From Sorghum bicolor (taxonomy: Eukaryota; Streptophyta; Magnoliopsida; Poales; Poaceae): a stretch of DNA of 64,000 bases. This document shows positions 22,154 to 34,700 of this stretch, in pieces (position 1 is the stretch's first letter; each line of letters opens with the position of its first letter). The stretch lies in the NCBI RefSeq assembly GCF_000003195.3, contig NC_012873.2:6347894-6411893 (forward strand), read 5' to 3'. The notes beneath the pieces are model-generated. The model saw only the letters and a program-made list of their open reading frames with translations. It made no database searches and was not told where the DNA came from. Made by a program: the position numbers and the translations under genes.

Positions 22154-23084
22154 CCATCCCAGCTGCAGTCTCAGCGTAGGCCGTGAGGTGTTTTGGTTTA
22201 TGTGTAATCTCGTTGTCGTTCAGTGTAATACTGCAACTAGTAGATGTTAAACTTTCTGGGTCTGAACAGTGTGTAGAAACAGCATAAACCTGTTATCGGC
22301 GAATAAAAAACTCTTATGAATATTTGCAGGGTCGGCAACTTCTTAGTGTGTTTGTGTAAAGTATGGAGAATCAGAAGAAAATTTAGTTGCGAAGTTTAGT
22401 TTGGTGCGTATGAAGCCTTGTTGCGGCTTACCTGAAGTTGAGCTCATGATGTGTAACAGGAATGATGCACTTGTTTTCATACTTAATGGGTAATGCCTAC
22501 GAGGAAATTGGTTGCGTCATAACTCATAAGCCGTGTTTGCGGTGAATAACCGAAAGTTTGGATGGTTGAGCATGGGATAATTTGTACAATTTTGTGGGCG
22601 GGCATGAAGAACAAATATTCTCAGTGGTATGAGTATTGTTTAAGTCGAGTACATAACTGAGCACACAAAATGTACAGATGGTCCCTGATGAATGTTTTTG
22701 TGTTCAATAAGCCTGTTAGTTCCAGATGAGAAGATCTAATGGATGTTATTCCCAAAGCAACGGGAGTATATGCATATATTCCCAAAGGAACTGAATAATC
22801 ACCTCCACTGATTGATTTTTCTCTTGATTGACAACGTTGTGGTAGCTTAAAAATACGTACTTGGTGGAGTAACTTTAGACCTCCTTTGCATTCTTGCCAA
22901 TTTTTTTGCTAGTGAAGTTTGTTCCAGTCAAGCAAAACCTGGGCCAAAATTTAGCTGGGCTATTTTGGGTACAAACCAGCCCAAAAAAATCACAGATCGG
23001 AGTGACGGAAAGCCCACGGCCCAATATTTTCGCAAACCCTCGCCGTTTAAAACCTGACCTGCAGCAGCAGCCGCTCCAAAACGC
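22154..23084 (+). repeat. 931-bp direct repeat, copy 2
   Basis: Apparently identical to 18187-19117. It begins right at the LTR terminus and ends 63 bases before the BUBR1 ATG, so this copy now supplies the BUBR1 promoter. It also carries a stranded copy of the last codons and 3' UTR of the upstream gene. Confidence 0.95.
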
Positions 23085-23147
23085 AACGGTCAATCCAATC
23101 CCCTCAAATTCGAATTGCAGCCGGTGCGACACCCACACCCACCTCAC

Positions 23148-25811
23148 ATGGCGGCGGCGGCGGCGGCGGCGACTGCGAAGGCGGCGGAAGAGATGGTGGA
23201 GGTGCTCGACGAGGAGACGCTGGCGCTGATGGGGGTCAGCAGCGCCGCCACCGCGGCGCCGGTGGCGGTGGGCGCCGAGTGGGAGACGTTCAAGGAGAAC
23301 GTGCGGCCGCTCAAGCGCGGGCGCGACGTGTCCAAACTCAACCACGCGCTCAAGGCACACGCCGATCCCGCGCAGCGCGCCGCTCTCCTCGAGACCCGCA
23401 AGTGCGTTGGTTTTGTTTGGTCTGAATTTCTTGATCTGGGGCCTGGGTCTCTGGAGGAGACAAGTTGCTGCAGTAATGCAAATTGTCATGTGTGTTCATC
23501 GTTCGGTTGATTTGCCTGATCCAGGAAGATGATTGAGGCAATCGACCAGTACCAAGGCGAGGATCCGCTCCAACCGTGGCTGGAGTAAGCGTTTCTCAAA
23601 GCCCCTTTCACTCGCCTCTTTCGATCTCTTTGTTCGTGGTAGCTGCTCTAGCGCCGAAATATTGATAATTTCTTCTCTGTTTCGTCCGCGTGCAGCTGCA
23701 TCAAATGGGTCCAGGAGTCATTCCCGACTGGCGGCGAGTGCTCGGGGTTGGTGGTGTTGTACGAGCAGTGCGTGCGGACCTTTTGGCACGACGGGCGCTA
23801 CAAGGACGACCTCCGCTTCCTCAAAGTGTGGCTGGAATACGTGAGTCGTGCGATGCCAGCTTGATTGATTTTTTCTTTAGTTTTCTTCTGTGCAGTGAAG
23901 GAATCTCACATATTATTCCGCTGCTGATCTTGTTCTGTTTGCAGGCTGGGAATTGTGCAGATGCTGAGGTGATTTACAGGTTCCTGGAGGCCAACCAGAT
24001 TGGGCAGGGCCATGCCATCTACTACATGGCTTACGCATCGTTGATGGAGTCAAAGAACAAGTTGAGGAAAGCTAAGGAGATCTTTGACCTTGGTATAGCT
24101 AGGTGAGATTTCCACGAGGCCAACACTTGTTTGTTCATATAAAGCTCTTAAATTTGAAATTGCTCCGTAGATCATGCTGGTGTACTATCTATTCCATCTA
24201 AAAATTTTGCCCTATAATGACATGGGGTGGGTACATATCCTTGGGAAAAACATATTTCTCCTGTGTTTGATTTTCGTACAGAACAAGAGTCAAGGATAGA
24301 ACAAACAATGAGGCTGATGTTATATTAACTTGAATCAGGCACTCATGAGGATGTCTAGCAGGGTACTTAGTTCTCCATGATCACTTCTAATTTGATACAT
24401 GCTCACGAATTAGAAACTAATAGTTCCTGTTAGTTTCTAGTTAGCAAACGTAAAATGCTAAAGCTTTCTTGGAGTCTTCGAGTTCCTATTCTTTAAGATA
24501 TGACACTCCTTTGACTAGTTATGCCACTATCTTCTTGTGAATGATAACAACACTCGGAATTGTTTTACTTATCATGGTTTGTGCTTACCTCTTTGGTTAT
24601 GGTTTGTTGTAGATTAATTCATGTGAATGAATGAAGTTTCTTATATTCGGTTTTTCTTGTCAGAAAAGCGAAGCCTCTGGAGAAGTTGGAAGCTGTATAC
24701 AGGACATTTCTTCGAAGATCAACCAAAAGAAGGGAACAGGAGGTTTGCCATTTAAATGATAGCAGTGTTTATCTTGGAACGAATAATCTCCGTTGAATGA
24801 ATCCTTTCTTTTTTTCTATAGCCGGATAATACAGCAGATGATGATCTGCCAAATCGCAGTTTCGGGACTAACTTGAAACGAGATGAAAACAGTAAGCTTG
24901 TTCCGTTTTACTCTGATTTAGCATGAACTTCAAGTGGTTGCAACTTGCAACCTAATACATATGCAAACGTGGCAGGAAATCACCAAGCAGGGAACTCCGG
25001 CCTGGGGAGACCAAGGGCACTGCAGAGGTCAGTACAACTATGATGCAACAGATGTAAAGTATCCATCTACACCTGGAGTTTTTTCTCGTAATGTCACTGA
25101 TTATGTCTTTGCACACTTGCAGAATCGATCCCAACAGGCCACTTTCAATTTACAAAGATGAGAGGCCATTACTAAATCAGGGCCTTGACGGAGTGAGGAA
25201 CAGAGAAAATAACACAAGCTGGCGCACCCTCCCAACACAAGCAGATCGAAACAAGGAGAATAGCATGATGCCTGCTAAATGGACATCTCACAAGGTACTT
25301 TTGCCAGGCCACTAGGATTCTTTGAACTGACCCATGTGAGGCTTGTATCGAGGACAACTATTGAGTAATGAACTTGTGGTAACATCGCACTGCTGTACAG
25401 ATTCCACAAAAGTTAGGAGCAAGAGGAGCAGTTCAGTCCACCCGAACCAGTTCCATTGAGGTCTTCGTGGAGGAAGACACTGCACAGTATGTTATTTAAC
25501 ATCCTAGTGTTACAGTTTTTTGAAGGATTGTTCAAAGTTACTACAAACATATATTTCTAAATAATTATCTCCTTTCTATTGCTATAGGGAACCTGCTCAG
25601 CCGGTGCCGAAGACCCCAAATCCTTCTGTTCTGAAGCTTAGACAAGCAACAAGCAAAAGCCTTAAGAAGTAAGTATAGCCTTGCAACTTCAGTTTTTATG
25701 GAAACTATTTTCAGCAGTTCCCCTAACCTGTGCTCTTTTCTTTGAAACAGGGAAACTGAATTGCTTAAGGAGAACCCCTTGCGCAACTTCCCCCTGAGCA
25801 GCCTTAGATAG
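23148..25811 (+). CDS. BUBR1: BUBR1/Mad3-like spindle assembly checkpoint protein
   Basis: Eleven exons: 23148-23401, 23525-23584, 23696-23840, 23945-24102, 24664-24742, 24822-24891, 24976-25027, 25123-25294, 25401-25486, 25588-25668, 25751-25811. They total 1218 nt, 405 aa, all with GT/AG. In the family this protein binds Cdc20 in the mitotic checkpoint complex and inhibits the anaphase-promoting complex. The Mad3/BUB1 homology region 1 fills about residues 55-240 (IDQYQGEDPLQPWL, YYMAYASLMESKNKL). A KEN box at residues 49-51 (FKENVRPLKRGR) and a second at 317-319 (NKENS) match the two-KEN pattern of Mad3/BubR1. There is no kinase domain, as in plant BUBR1 rather than BUB1. Length is close to Arabidopsis BUBR1 (about 395 aa). 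The N-terminal Ala run comes from a GCG repeat. The promoter is the right-hand copy of the 931-bp repeat. Confidence 0.92.
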
Positions 25812-27051
25812 TCAGCATTTTGCTGGTTCTGAGAAGCATTCTCGTTACTGATTTGGTTGTATGATTGTTGTGAGGTTGTGCCTTTATGCCCAATAAGCTT
25901 TAGCCTCTAAAGCTTTGACAAGCAACATGTGCGCGCCCACGGGCTTTATGCAAGTGTTGTAATCTTATTATTGATAGACCTGCAGATCTCGCAGGCTTAT
26001 GTGAATCTAATAGCTACACAAAATAATCTGCTTCTACAAATTCCGGTTGGTCCTTTCTGCTTGTTTTTAATGAATACCTCTGGACTAAGCCCGTGTGTAT
26101 TTGTCTTTCTATATATATATTTTTTGATTAATTTTTCTCAAAATAAAAAAACTAGTAAAGCACTTGTTTCTCCAAATAATTTTGCAATAAAGCTACGGAC
26201 AAAACGTGATTGAAAACTGACATGCAAGTGGATGCATGGCACATTGTTGGGCCAGGTACTTCTGTCAGGACTACAACTTGCAAATTTTTTTGGTAGACAC
26301 ATCAATCAAACATAAACACAAAACTCTCATGGCCACCCCAAACAACAGCTCCAGATCATTGCCATAAGAGGAGAGATGAGACGAGTGCAGATCTTGAGAA
26401 ATTCAGGTGTCCCTTACATATAACAAAACACAAACACGCCTGGATCTGTAAGACTTTCAGGTGTTTTTGCTCTTAAGATATATATTGCTACTGTATTCTG
26501 CATTTTGCGGAATTAACTATGCGCGAAACCGTGGAGGGCACACTGATTCGGATCAAAGTTCGATCGGCAACCTCATCTATAAACTGAATGTTCTAAGTGT
26601 AGCTCATACTATATGGAAGTAGCCACTAGTGTAGTACACAGCTAAGGACATCAACTAGGCCAGAGCAGTTCGAGAGCAGGTGCAGACAAGAAAGAGTCAT
26701 TCTACATTCCTACACATCATGAAAATGACAATTACATTTTTTTTGTGTGTGGTTTTTTAGGACGCCATGACAATCAGTCTCGTCAGATGATAACGTATTA
26801 AAAACTGTGGCTGGCTGCCCTAGCCCACAGCCTTTGTACACTTGCATTACATCATTGGGCTTGCTATGCGACATGGCCGGTTTGGTTAGAACCAGTACTA
26901 GTGACACACACATACACACACACAGCTATATAAGAGGTCACGCGAGCATAGCATGCTCCCGGTGCACCTGCTCCATTCAGGTTTCAGGCAAGCCAGGCTG
27001 CGGTGCAGATTCTCTCCTCTCCTCTCCTCTCAGGAGGCGACGGCGCCGACG
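25812..27051. other. BUBR1 3' UTR and upstream region of small gene
   Basis: BUBR1 3' UTR to about 25.98 kb, then AT-rich intergenic DNA without coding signal. A (CA)n run (about 26903-26923) is followed by TATATAA at 26927-26933 and a CTCTCCT-rich leader, which serve the small gene at 27052. Confidence 0.5.
26927..26933 (+). promoter_or_regulatory. TATA box of the 27052 gene
   Basis: TATATAA in an otherwise GC-balanced region, about 120 bases before the ATG, with a pyrimidine-rich leader between. A classical plant TATA promoter arrangement. Confidence 0.6.
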
Positions 27052-27366
27052 ATGAATCGCCAGGGGAGTCGCCGAGGCCACCGGGTGCGCCATGTCCGGC
27101 TGGGCTCGCTTCTCAGGCTCCGCGTGCGGCTGTTCGGCCTCGCCGCCCTCCTCGTCCGGTGCCTGGAGGAGCTCAACTGCTGCCCCAGGAGCAGGAGGAG
27201 GTCGAGGCCGGAGAATAAGATGATGATCAGCCACGGCGACAGGTGTCACCGCCCTGGACCAGCAGAGAGGGAGAACTCCCTCCAGGCAGAGGCCATTGCA
27301 GATTGCTTGGAGTTTATCAAGAGATCCTACCTACCTGCTGGTGGTGATCACAAGCCAGATTGCTAG
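27052..27366 (+). CDS. Small basic protein, possibly josephin-like family
   Basis: Single-exon 104-aa ORF. The first ATG lies downstream of a TATA box and a CT-rich leader; an upstream in-frame ATG at 26953 would add 33 residues but falls in leader-like sequence. The N-terminal half is very basic and hydrophobic (Arg-rich, with LFGLAALLVRCLEEL at about residues 27-41). A poly-basic linker follows, and the C-terminus has a short motif, AEAIADCLEFIKRSY. Small plant proteins annotated as 'josephin-like' share a basic N-terminus and an AEAI-DCIEF-like C-terminal motif; I place it there tentatively. There is no deubiquitinase catalytic domain, so no enzymatic function should be assumed. AATAAA near 27580 could be its polyadenylation signal. 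Confidence 0.6.
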   Translation: MNRQGSRRGHRVRHVRLGSLLRLRVRLFGLAALLVRCLEELNCCPRSRRRSRPENKMMISHGDRCHRPGPAERENSLQAEAIADCLEFIKRSYLPAGGDHKPDC

Positions 27367-28726
27367 CTAGCTACACACCCCCTTCTTGGCGCGGTTTGTT
27401 GGGACCCCAAGAATTTCCCAGTTCTCGTGAAATTCCTTGGTTCCAAACAAGCCCCCAAGTGTTCTGGCTCTTGTAGTTTGTACATACATAGCAGTTTTGA
27501 TAGTTATCTATGTTTGTTGTGTGCATCAAGAATATATATGACCAAATCTGTGTTAGGAGGAGGCTAGTTCTTTCTTGAATAAAAACAAAGAACTTGTTAC
27601 TTGTCTATGGCTACTGAAAGGTGAAATGTCATTTTCTTGCCGATGAGAAGGGATGTGGTGTTGCTTTTCTGGGCGGTGGTTTTCCACAGGGGATTAGGTG
27701 AACTTGAGTCATGGATGGTGACTAAGAAGGGTTCAAGCTTAGTTTTTCAGAGCAGTTGACCTGGCCACTGCATAGTACAAACAAATTTGCGGACGAGGGC
27801 GTAGGGCTTCTTATGTGATACTGACTTACCAGGACAGACACCTCAACATTTTTGAAATGACAATCCATCTGCCTTTGTTAGCGCATGCAACTCAATATGG
27901 TTGTTGGAACTTAGAAGCGCCATACAATTCAAGTCCTAATAACTAATACAAAGAGCTAAGATAATTCAAGATTCTTGGGGGGGAAACGGTATTCTGATTA
28001 GAGTACAAGTCGTAATCCCAGATGGCAATAGACATGAGAGAAGGTATTGAACTATATCGCTCACCTTTCCTTAATAGGCAACTTTGGGATACCATTGCTA
28101 TTAGAATGAAAGTAGGAGTATATACTAACTACAGTGTAGATCTGTTAAATGGTAATTCCAACAGATTCGACAGATTAGGATGAACAGTAACATATGGCAG
28201 AAGCCTCGTCTATGTTCAGGAGAGGACACTATACAGAGCCAAGATGAAAGAAAAATTACACCAAAACTGTATGCACCTCAAAATTTCTGTTGTAAGCAAA
28301 CGCCCCTTGCAGAATTTCAGAGTTGTTGGTGCACAACAGAAATTAGTGTCTTATTCAAATGTTCAGCTGCTTTGACATGTCCATGATTACCCAGCAGATT
28401 AAAATGAATGTTAGAAAAGAATGGCAAATGTGCGCCTCAAAAGCCTTCTTTAGGCATCCGGGTCGATGTTACATGTAGCTGCAAAACGTATGGCACAAAT
28501 AAATTAATCCCCTGCTTTTACTGAAAGATTAATATATTAAAGCTGTGGGGGAATAAGAAAGAGAGTTTACCTTCAACACCAGAAATGCCTCAGACATGAA
28601 TCATTTACAGTACTGTAAAGTTGTACCCTTTTCTTATACCATATTCTGATGTAACCACAATCAAATGAGCTACCTTACCAAAAATGGATCAACAAAATTG
28701 TACAACTGGTGAAGAAATAATATACG
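27367..28726. other. Intergenic between small gene and BIG
   Basis: Convergent 3' regions of the small plus-strand gene and the minus-strand BIG gene. No coding signal or recognisable repeat; short AT-rich stretches only. Confidence 0.5.
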
Positions 28727-31700
28727 CTATGCTGATATTATGGGGCCTATTGATGATTGGAATATATCATACAGTGCAACTTGAACTTCTCGAGAACTAT
28801 GCTCACAGCGAATAAGATTAGCCAATAAGGGGAAAAAGAGGGGCAAGTTTCTCCTAAAGCAATTCTTCTCTAAACTGCCCAATAACCGCATCACATGAAG
28901 GACCAATGAAGTTCTAGCATCCAGTTCCTCTTTTTTAGCAGTAACCAGAGGCAGCCGATGTAAAGCTGGATCTCTACCAGAAACATCATTAGATGGTTCA
29001 TGTCCTGCACAGGTCAGATACAATCGCAATATTTTCTCGCAGACAAGCATAATCTGTGACTCCACATTCATATTTTCTGACAAAGATGGGTTATCATGAA
29101 GAAGAGCTTGGAGAAGTTTGAGGTAGCTCTGGTAGGACTCGCTCTCGAAATGGATGACCGCTGGCTCAGATACCTCCAAAATGGAACATGCTATATGTAG
29201 TTTAATGTGCAAGTTAGATTCAGAGTTCACTTCACTTGCATGTGATGCAATGGCAGATAGCATCTCCAACATTATGCCTATATGCTCAGCACAAAGAAAG
29301 CTTCTGTTCACCTCATACAATTTAATGATGCCCTGCAAGGAAGCCAGGAAAAGGTTTTGATTGATAACTGTTGGCAAATTAAAAATGCATGTAGGATTCT
29401 TTTTCTTTAAATTTGGTTCCTATTTTAATTGGATATGCATATGGTATCTGCTCTTTCATGGTATCAAAATCAATGTAGCAGAGCTTATAATACAGGGGGT
29501 TACTAAAAACTAATTGAACTAACAAGAAACCACATGATTTCTATATTTTAGTTTAAGTACCTCAACAATTAAGAGTTGCAAAGCCATATGATTCTTCATT
29601 CTGACAACAGCATAAGATGCTGTTTCCATATTAGCTTCCTCTTCATCATCATTGTATATGTCATGATCTGAATATTGCTCAGCTTCAGAGTAAGATTCAT
29701 TTCTATCTGGAATTTCAATGCCTTTCATCATCCTAACTATTTTGTCAAACACGACAAATGTATGTGCTGCTGATTCTTTGAAACACAACAAGATCATCCC
29801 CCACTCATCATTGGAGAGCTTGCTCGCAAGTCCTTCTGTTAAACGCTGAAAAACTGATATACTTGTGGTAGCTGATTGTTTATAAGGGCTTCCGATGAAA
29901 TTCGTAATAACAGAAGTAACTCTAGAAAGTTCTGGACGCATCACTTCAAAAAACGTAACATACAAATCTGCTAAACATTTTAGAGCCACCATTTTAGTTT
30001 CAAAATTCCAAGAATCATCCTCGGTACTATTTACACTTGAAATTTGGCCATTTGGTGCAAAGCTTTCACTGCTAAATAGGGGATAAATAACTGATTCAAA
30101 GATATTAGCCCAGAAGGACTGAGAAAAGAGGTGCCCATGATCTTGCAAGATGTCAAAGAGCACTTCCACAGAACCTTTTCTGATAGTTGGTCTTGAGTCA
30201 GTTGTCAATCTAGCTAGACCTGGAAAAGAGAGATTCAAATAAAATATGTTACAACATGAAGCATTTCTAAATTTTCCAGTAAGATCCATGTAATTCTGTG
30301 AAAAAAATATATATACCAGCAAGCAAAGGAACCCAGAAGTAAACATGATCATCCTTATGCACCGTGCTGTTCCCATCTGATGAATCTAAGTTACTTGGTT
30401 GCTGGTCAGTATCCTTCTCATGACTAATAAATCCTTCCTCAGCGAGTTTGACGGCACAAAACCGAAGAAATGCAATGGCATTAAGACTGGCATCACTGCT
30501 AAATTTACTACTTGTGAATGTGATAAGGCATTTAACACAATCAGTAAACGTTGTGGTTTCAGTTTCAGTTATGTAAGGGAAATAGTCCCGAACAATCTTT
30601 TCCATGGTTTCAAATGCCAACAGAACAATATTTTTCCGATCATCAGCAGCAGCTGCAGTAAAAACCTGTAAGTAGGTAACATGACGTTAATATGGAATCA
30701 TCAATTTTAGAAAGACACTCTATAGCTTAGTTCCTGAGAACAGCTAATTGTAGATCCTGTGAACTTTATGCCAAGATATCATGATAAACTAAAACTAGAC
30801 AGAGAACATTACGTACCGTAAAAACACTTTTCCATCCAGATTTTATATTGTTGACACGACTCAGAACCATTTGGGAGACACATCGAACTATAAGTTCACG
30901 TACTTCTGAAGCATTGCTCTTCTGCATAACAACCGCAAAAGGTTGCAGGAATTCATTTTGGAAATTATAATTTGCCAGTTCTTCTCTTTCCAGAAACTTC
31001 ATAGCTAGCTGCCTCAAAGAGTCCATAACAAATATTGCAACTGAAAGATTCTCTGACAACCCAACAGAAACAAAAAAATCTGACAGAACTTTCCAAATAC
31101 GGGACCAAACCAAACGTATGCGGTTCATATTGTAATGCCTGTGCAATGAAACTTCAAATTAGTTCATTTGGAAATTATTGTCTACGAATATATTCATAAT
31201 TTCATATAGCTTGACATAGGTCATAGATTATAAGCTTACGCAATCTCAACAATCTTTGTTAGGCAGAAGATACGAGGATCTGTAGGAGACTGCAACTCTG
31301 TCATTGAAACTTTGCAAAGAGCATTCACAAAAGCAACAATAGCATCACTATTTAATCTTGGGCTATGAGCAAATATGTGATTTAACTCGAAAATGCCAAT
31401 CTGGTCTAGCAGGTTTATGTTTGATATAAAATTATTAATCTGTTCAGGAGTAACCAACGGTGACACTTTATTTTTTGCTGTTGTGCTGTCATAAGAACCT
31501 CCTCTAACAGCAGCCATTACCGCTGGATTCTGAAGTGCATTAGTTCTCTTTGATGACATAGAGGTAGACTTCTGTGTTTTATCTTCTGAGTTAACCAGTG
31601 GTACTGTGAGAAATGAAGCATCAGTAGGTGCCCCCTCTCCAAGAAGATGTAAATGTTCAAACCGTGAAAGGCATGTTAGTACATGCTCCCAAGCTTCCTG

Positions 31701-34700
31701 CAAATAATCACCATCTTCGATTGCAATGGATATTATAGCCTGTCAGGAAACAGAGTGAGAAAAAGAAAACAGACAGACTCACTGCGAAATGGACAAATAG
31801 ATATAGTCTAACTGTGAGATTCATTTAGATGCTAATTCATGTGCTGATGATAAATGGTAGGGTAAAGCAATATTCATCGTCCTTCAGCTAATCAGGCATG
31901 GATTGAGTACCCACCTCCTGATATTGGCAGCTTCTCAGGATGGTGTTGTCGCTCACTCAAACAAGTCGAAAAGCAACTTAGGAAAGGCCTTAATTCTTTG
32001 ACCATCCTTGTTGCTTGGAAGCTTTGGAAACAACACAACAATTGTGTCAACTCTATCTTTCCTTATGTATATTGGGTCGTGAAGGCTGTTGTAGAATAAA
32101 GTGATTTCTGATGTGCTTCTGGCGCAAAGCAGCTGCTAGGTTTACTCTTTAGGATTGTCTAGGTTAAGCAGTTGTTTAGGTCAGGTCGTTTGTTATTTTG
32201 ACAGTGGCTGAGTGGCACGCATCTTCTAAACTATTGTGGGGTGGAGTTGTTGTACTTGGTTCATTTTTCTTCTTTAATGAAATGATACACAACTCTCCGT
32301 ATTCGAGAAAAAAAGGATAAAGCAATATAATCCAGTAAATACTTTGGATTGACTGAGATTTCAGGCATGGTTCAAGTCATATATGTATGCTTTAATGAAA
32401 AAGGCTACATATATGCCAAGGATTTGTTCAAAAAAAAGTACTATAAATAGTGCACGATAGGAAAAATTAGTACACTACAGAGAAAAAGGACTACATTAAA
32501 ATTATAAGCATCTGAATAGAACATAGATTCCTAAAATACTGCAGGATTTGTATAAAAACATGGATATTGGTTCCTATGGTATCAAATGATCCAATATGTC
32601 TGGCATGATAAGGCCTTTAATTGTGAGATGCATTAACTATAACTTTGATAAATAAAAAATGTATCTCTGTTTGACATTCCCACCTTCACAGCATCCACAT
32701 TCTTTTGTTTCATATCAGCAGCACAATGCAGATATGTGAATTTTGCTACAGATGTCACAAAGGCATCTCTCTGTGTCTGCATGCACATAACAGAGGTAAC
32801 ATGCACAGCAGACCTGAATCCCTGCAAACACTGTGACGTGGCGGCCTTATCATCACTCTGATCAAGTGTCACACTGAATGCAGCCATCATAGGGGCCCAA
32901 CAAACCTCCATCATGAATCTTAAAATTGTTGTATCAGTGATAATAGAAAACACAGACCTGCATAAAGCAAAAGCTTGAGTTACTTTCAAAGCATCAGCGG
33001 AAACAAATCTATTTTATAACAATGGTTTGTGTTAGTCTTACTCTGACTTTCCACTCTTTAGTTTAAATTTCTCTTGTATGTTTTTTATGAGCAGGTCATT
33101 TGCTCCAACTACCCTGTCATCAGCCTGTTTCCAGTTAACAAAGCTGATAATGTTGTCCAAACCTAATAGCTTCATCACACTACTAGGTTGCTTGTTTTGT
33201 GGAATTGATGAATCAGCACTCATTTTGATCTCATTTTTGACAATTTGGTCATACAGTGTACCCAGATAAACTTCTGGCAAGTCCTTCCCATCATCTATTC
33301 CTCGGTTATTGCGAATGAAGTCAGATTTAGACATCTGCATGTTGAAAATCTCATAAATGAACTAATCTTGAATCAAAGTTCAAAGATGCTTATTATCATT
33401 TGCTTACCTTATCCTTAACCATAGTATTGTGAGCATCAGTGTTGAGCATGATTACAGAATAAGCAAGAACATATGCAGTATCTGCACTGGTAAAGGAGTT
33501 TGGATTGCATTTGCAGTATCGTTCAGCAAACTTTTCCATGATCCGATCAATTTTCTGTGCTTCACCAGGCAACCTGAAGCCTCGCAAATAATACCTAATA
33601 GCTTCACCGAAGTCCATACCTTCGAAGTTCAGTGCATCAACATACGCATGCATAACTTTGATAGGGAATTCATCTCTTTCACCCAAATAGTCTCCAATCA
33701 TTGTTGCATTTAAACCAGCAGTGTTCCTCAAGAAACAAGCAACATCTTCTGGCGTATGCCCTATCTTCTTGCTTTTAACAAGAAAATTAATTCCCTTGGA
33801 AGGTTTTCGGTTAAACAAGGATATTCCTTTCTGGAGAAGGAAAATTATTCTTCATTAGTCCAAAATGTGAAACCCTCCTTCACACTGAGAATAGAAACTT
33901 CTAAACCAAGTATGAAAATAACATATACCTGAAGTTCTATTTTGAAAGCACGACGTTGCTCAAGGGAGGGAGCACCAGATACATCTGGGCTACCAGAGTC
34001 AGATTGCAGTTCATAATCAACTCCACTGCCATCTTCTCCAATAAGGATGTTAGGAATGTCTATTGAACTTAAAGAACTTAAAGAAGCTTCAGAAATTTTT
34101 GGTGAAAAATCACCAATTTTCAGTTGTTGGTCCATCCATGAACCCATTGACTTGATTATGGTTGCAAGGCACTTCACTGACTCAATCCGAAATGTTTGGT
34201 CTTGGGCTGTAGTTAATGTTGTTGTAGATCCTGGAGGAACACCTAAAGCAGTTTTTAAAAGTCCATTGACAACCCTGCAAAAATCTACTGAAATTAGAGA
34301 TGCCTTAATAAATGATGAAAAGATAATGAAAAATGAGGTTTAAAGAGCAGAGCTCAGCTCAATGCATCGATCCTCACAACATACTTAACTCAAAGTGACA
34401 TGCAGAACTAAAAATCAGTAACTGTTGCTTTGTTCATTTAATAACAAAACAGAAGGTGACTATTCATCAAGTACCAATTAGAAGTTACATACCTTTCAAA
34501 AATATTTGGCGCATCTACATCGCAATCATAGTTCACAAAGATATCAATAAGAACCTGAGATTCTTTACAGATCTTTTCTAGCAAGTTTAGAACTGTCATT
34601 TTTTGTAGAAAGCTAGGTTGATGGACATTCTCAAGAACCCTTAGGACAAGCATTGGAAAGAATATTCCAATTTCTTCTTTCAGCCCAGATCTAAACCTTG

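Noticed and set aside
18187..23084. The 931-bp repeats as LTRs of the enclosed element
   Set aside because: They contain coding sequence and 3' UTR of the upstream gene and the BUBR1 promoter, and the true LTR with TATA box and primer-binding site lies inside at 21750-22153.
26807..27055. Alternative ORF before the small gene
   Set aside because: Spans the promoter and TATA box; unlikely to be in an mRNA.
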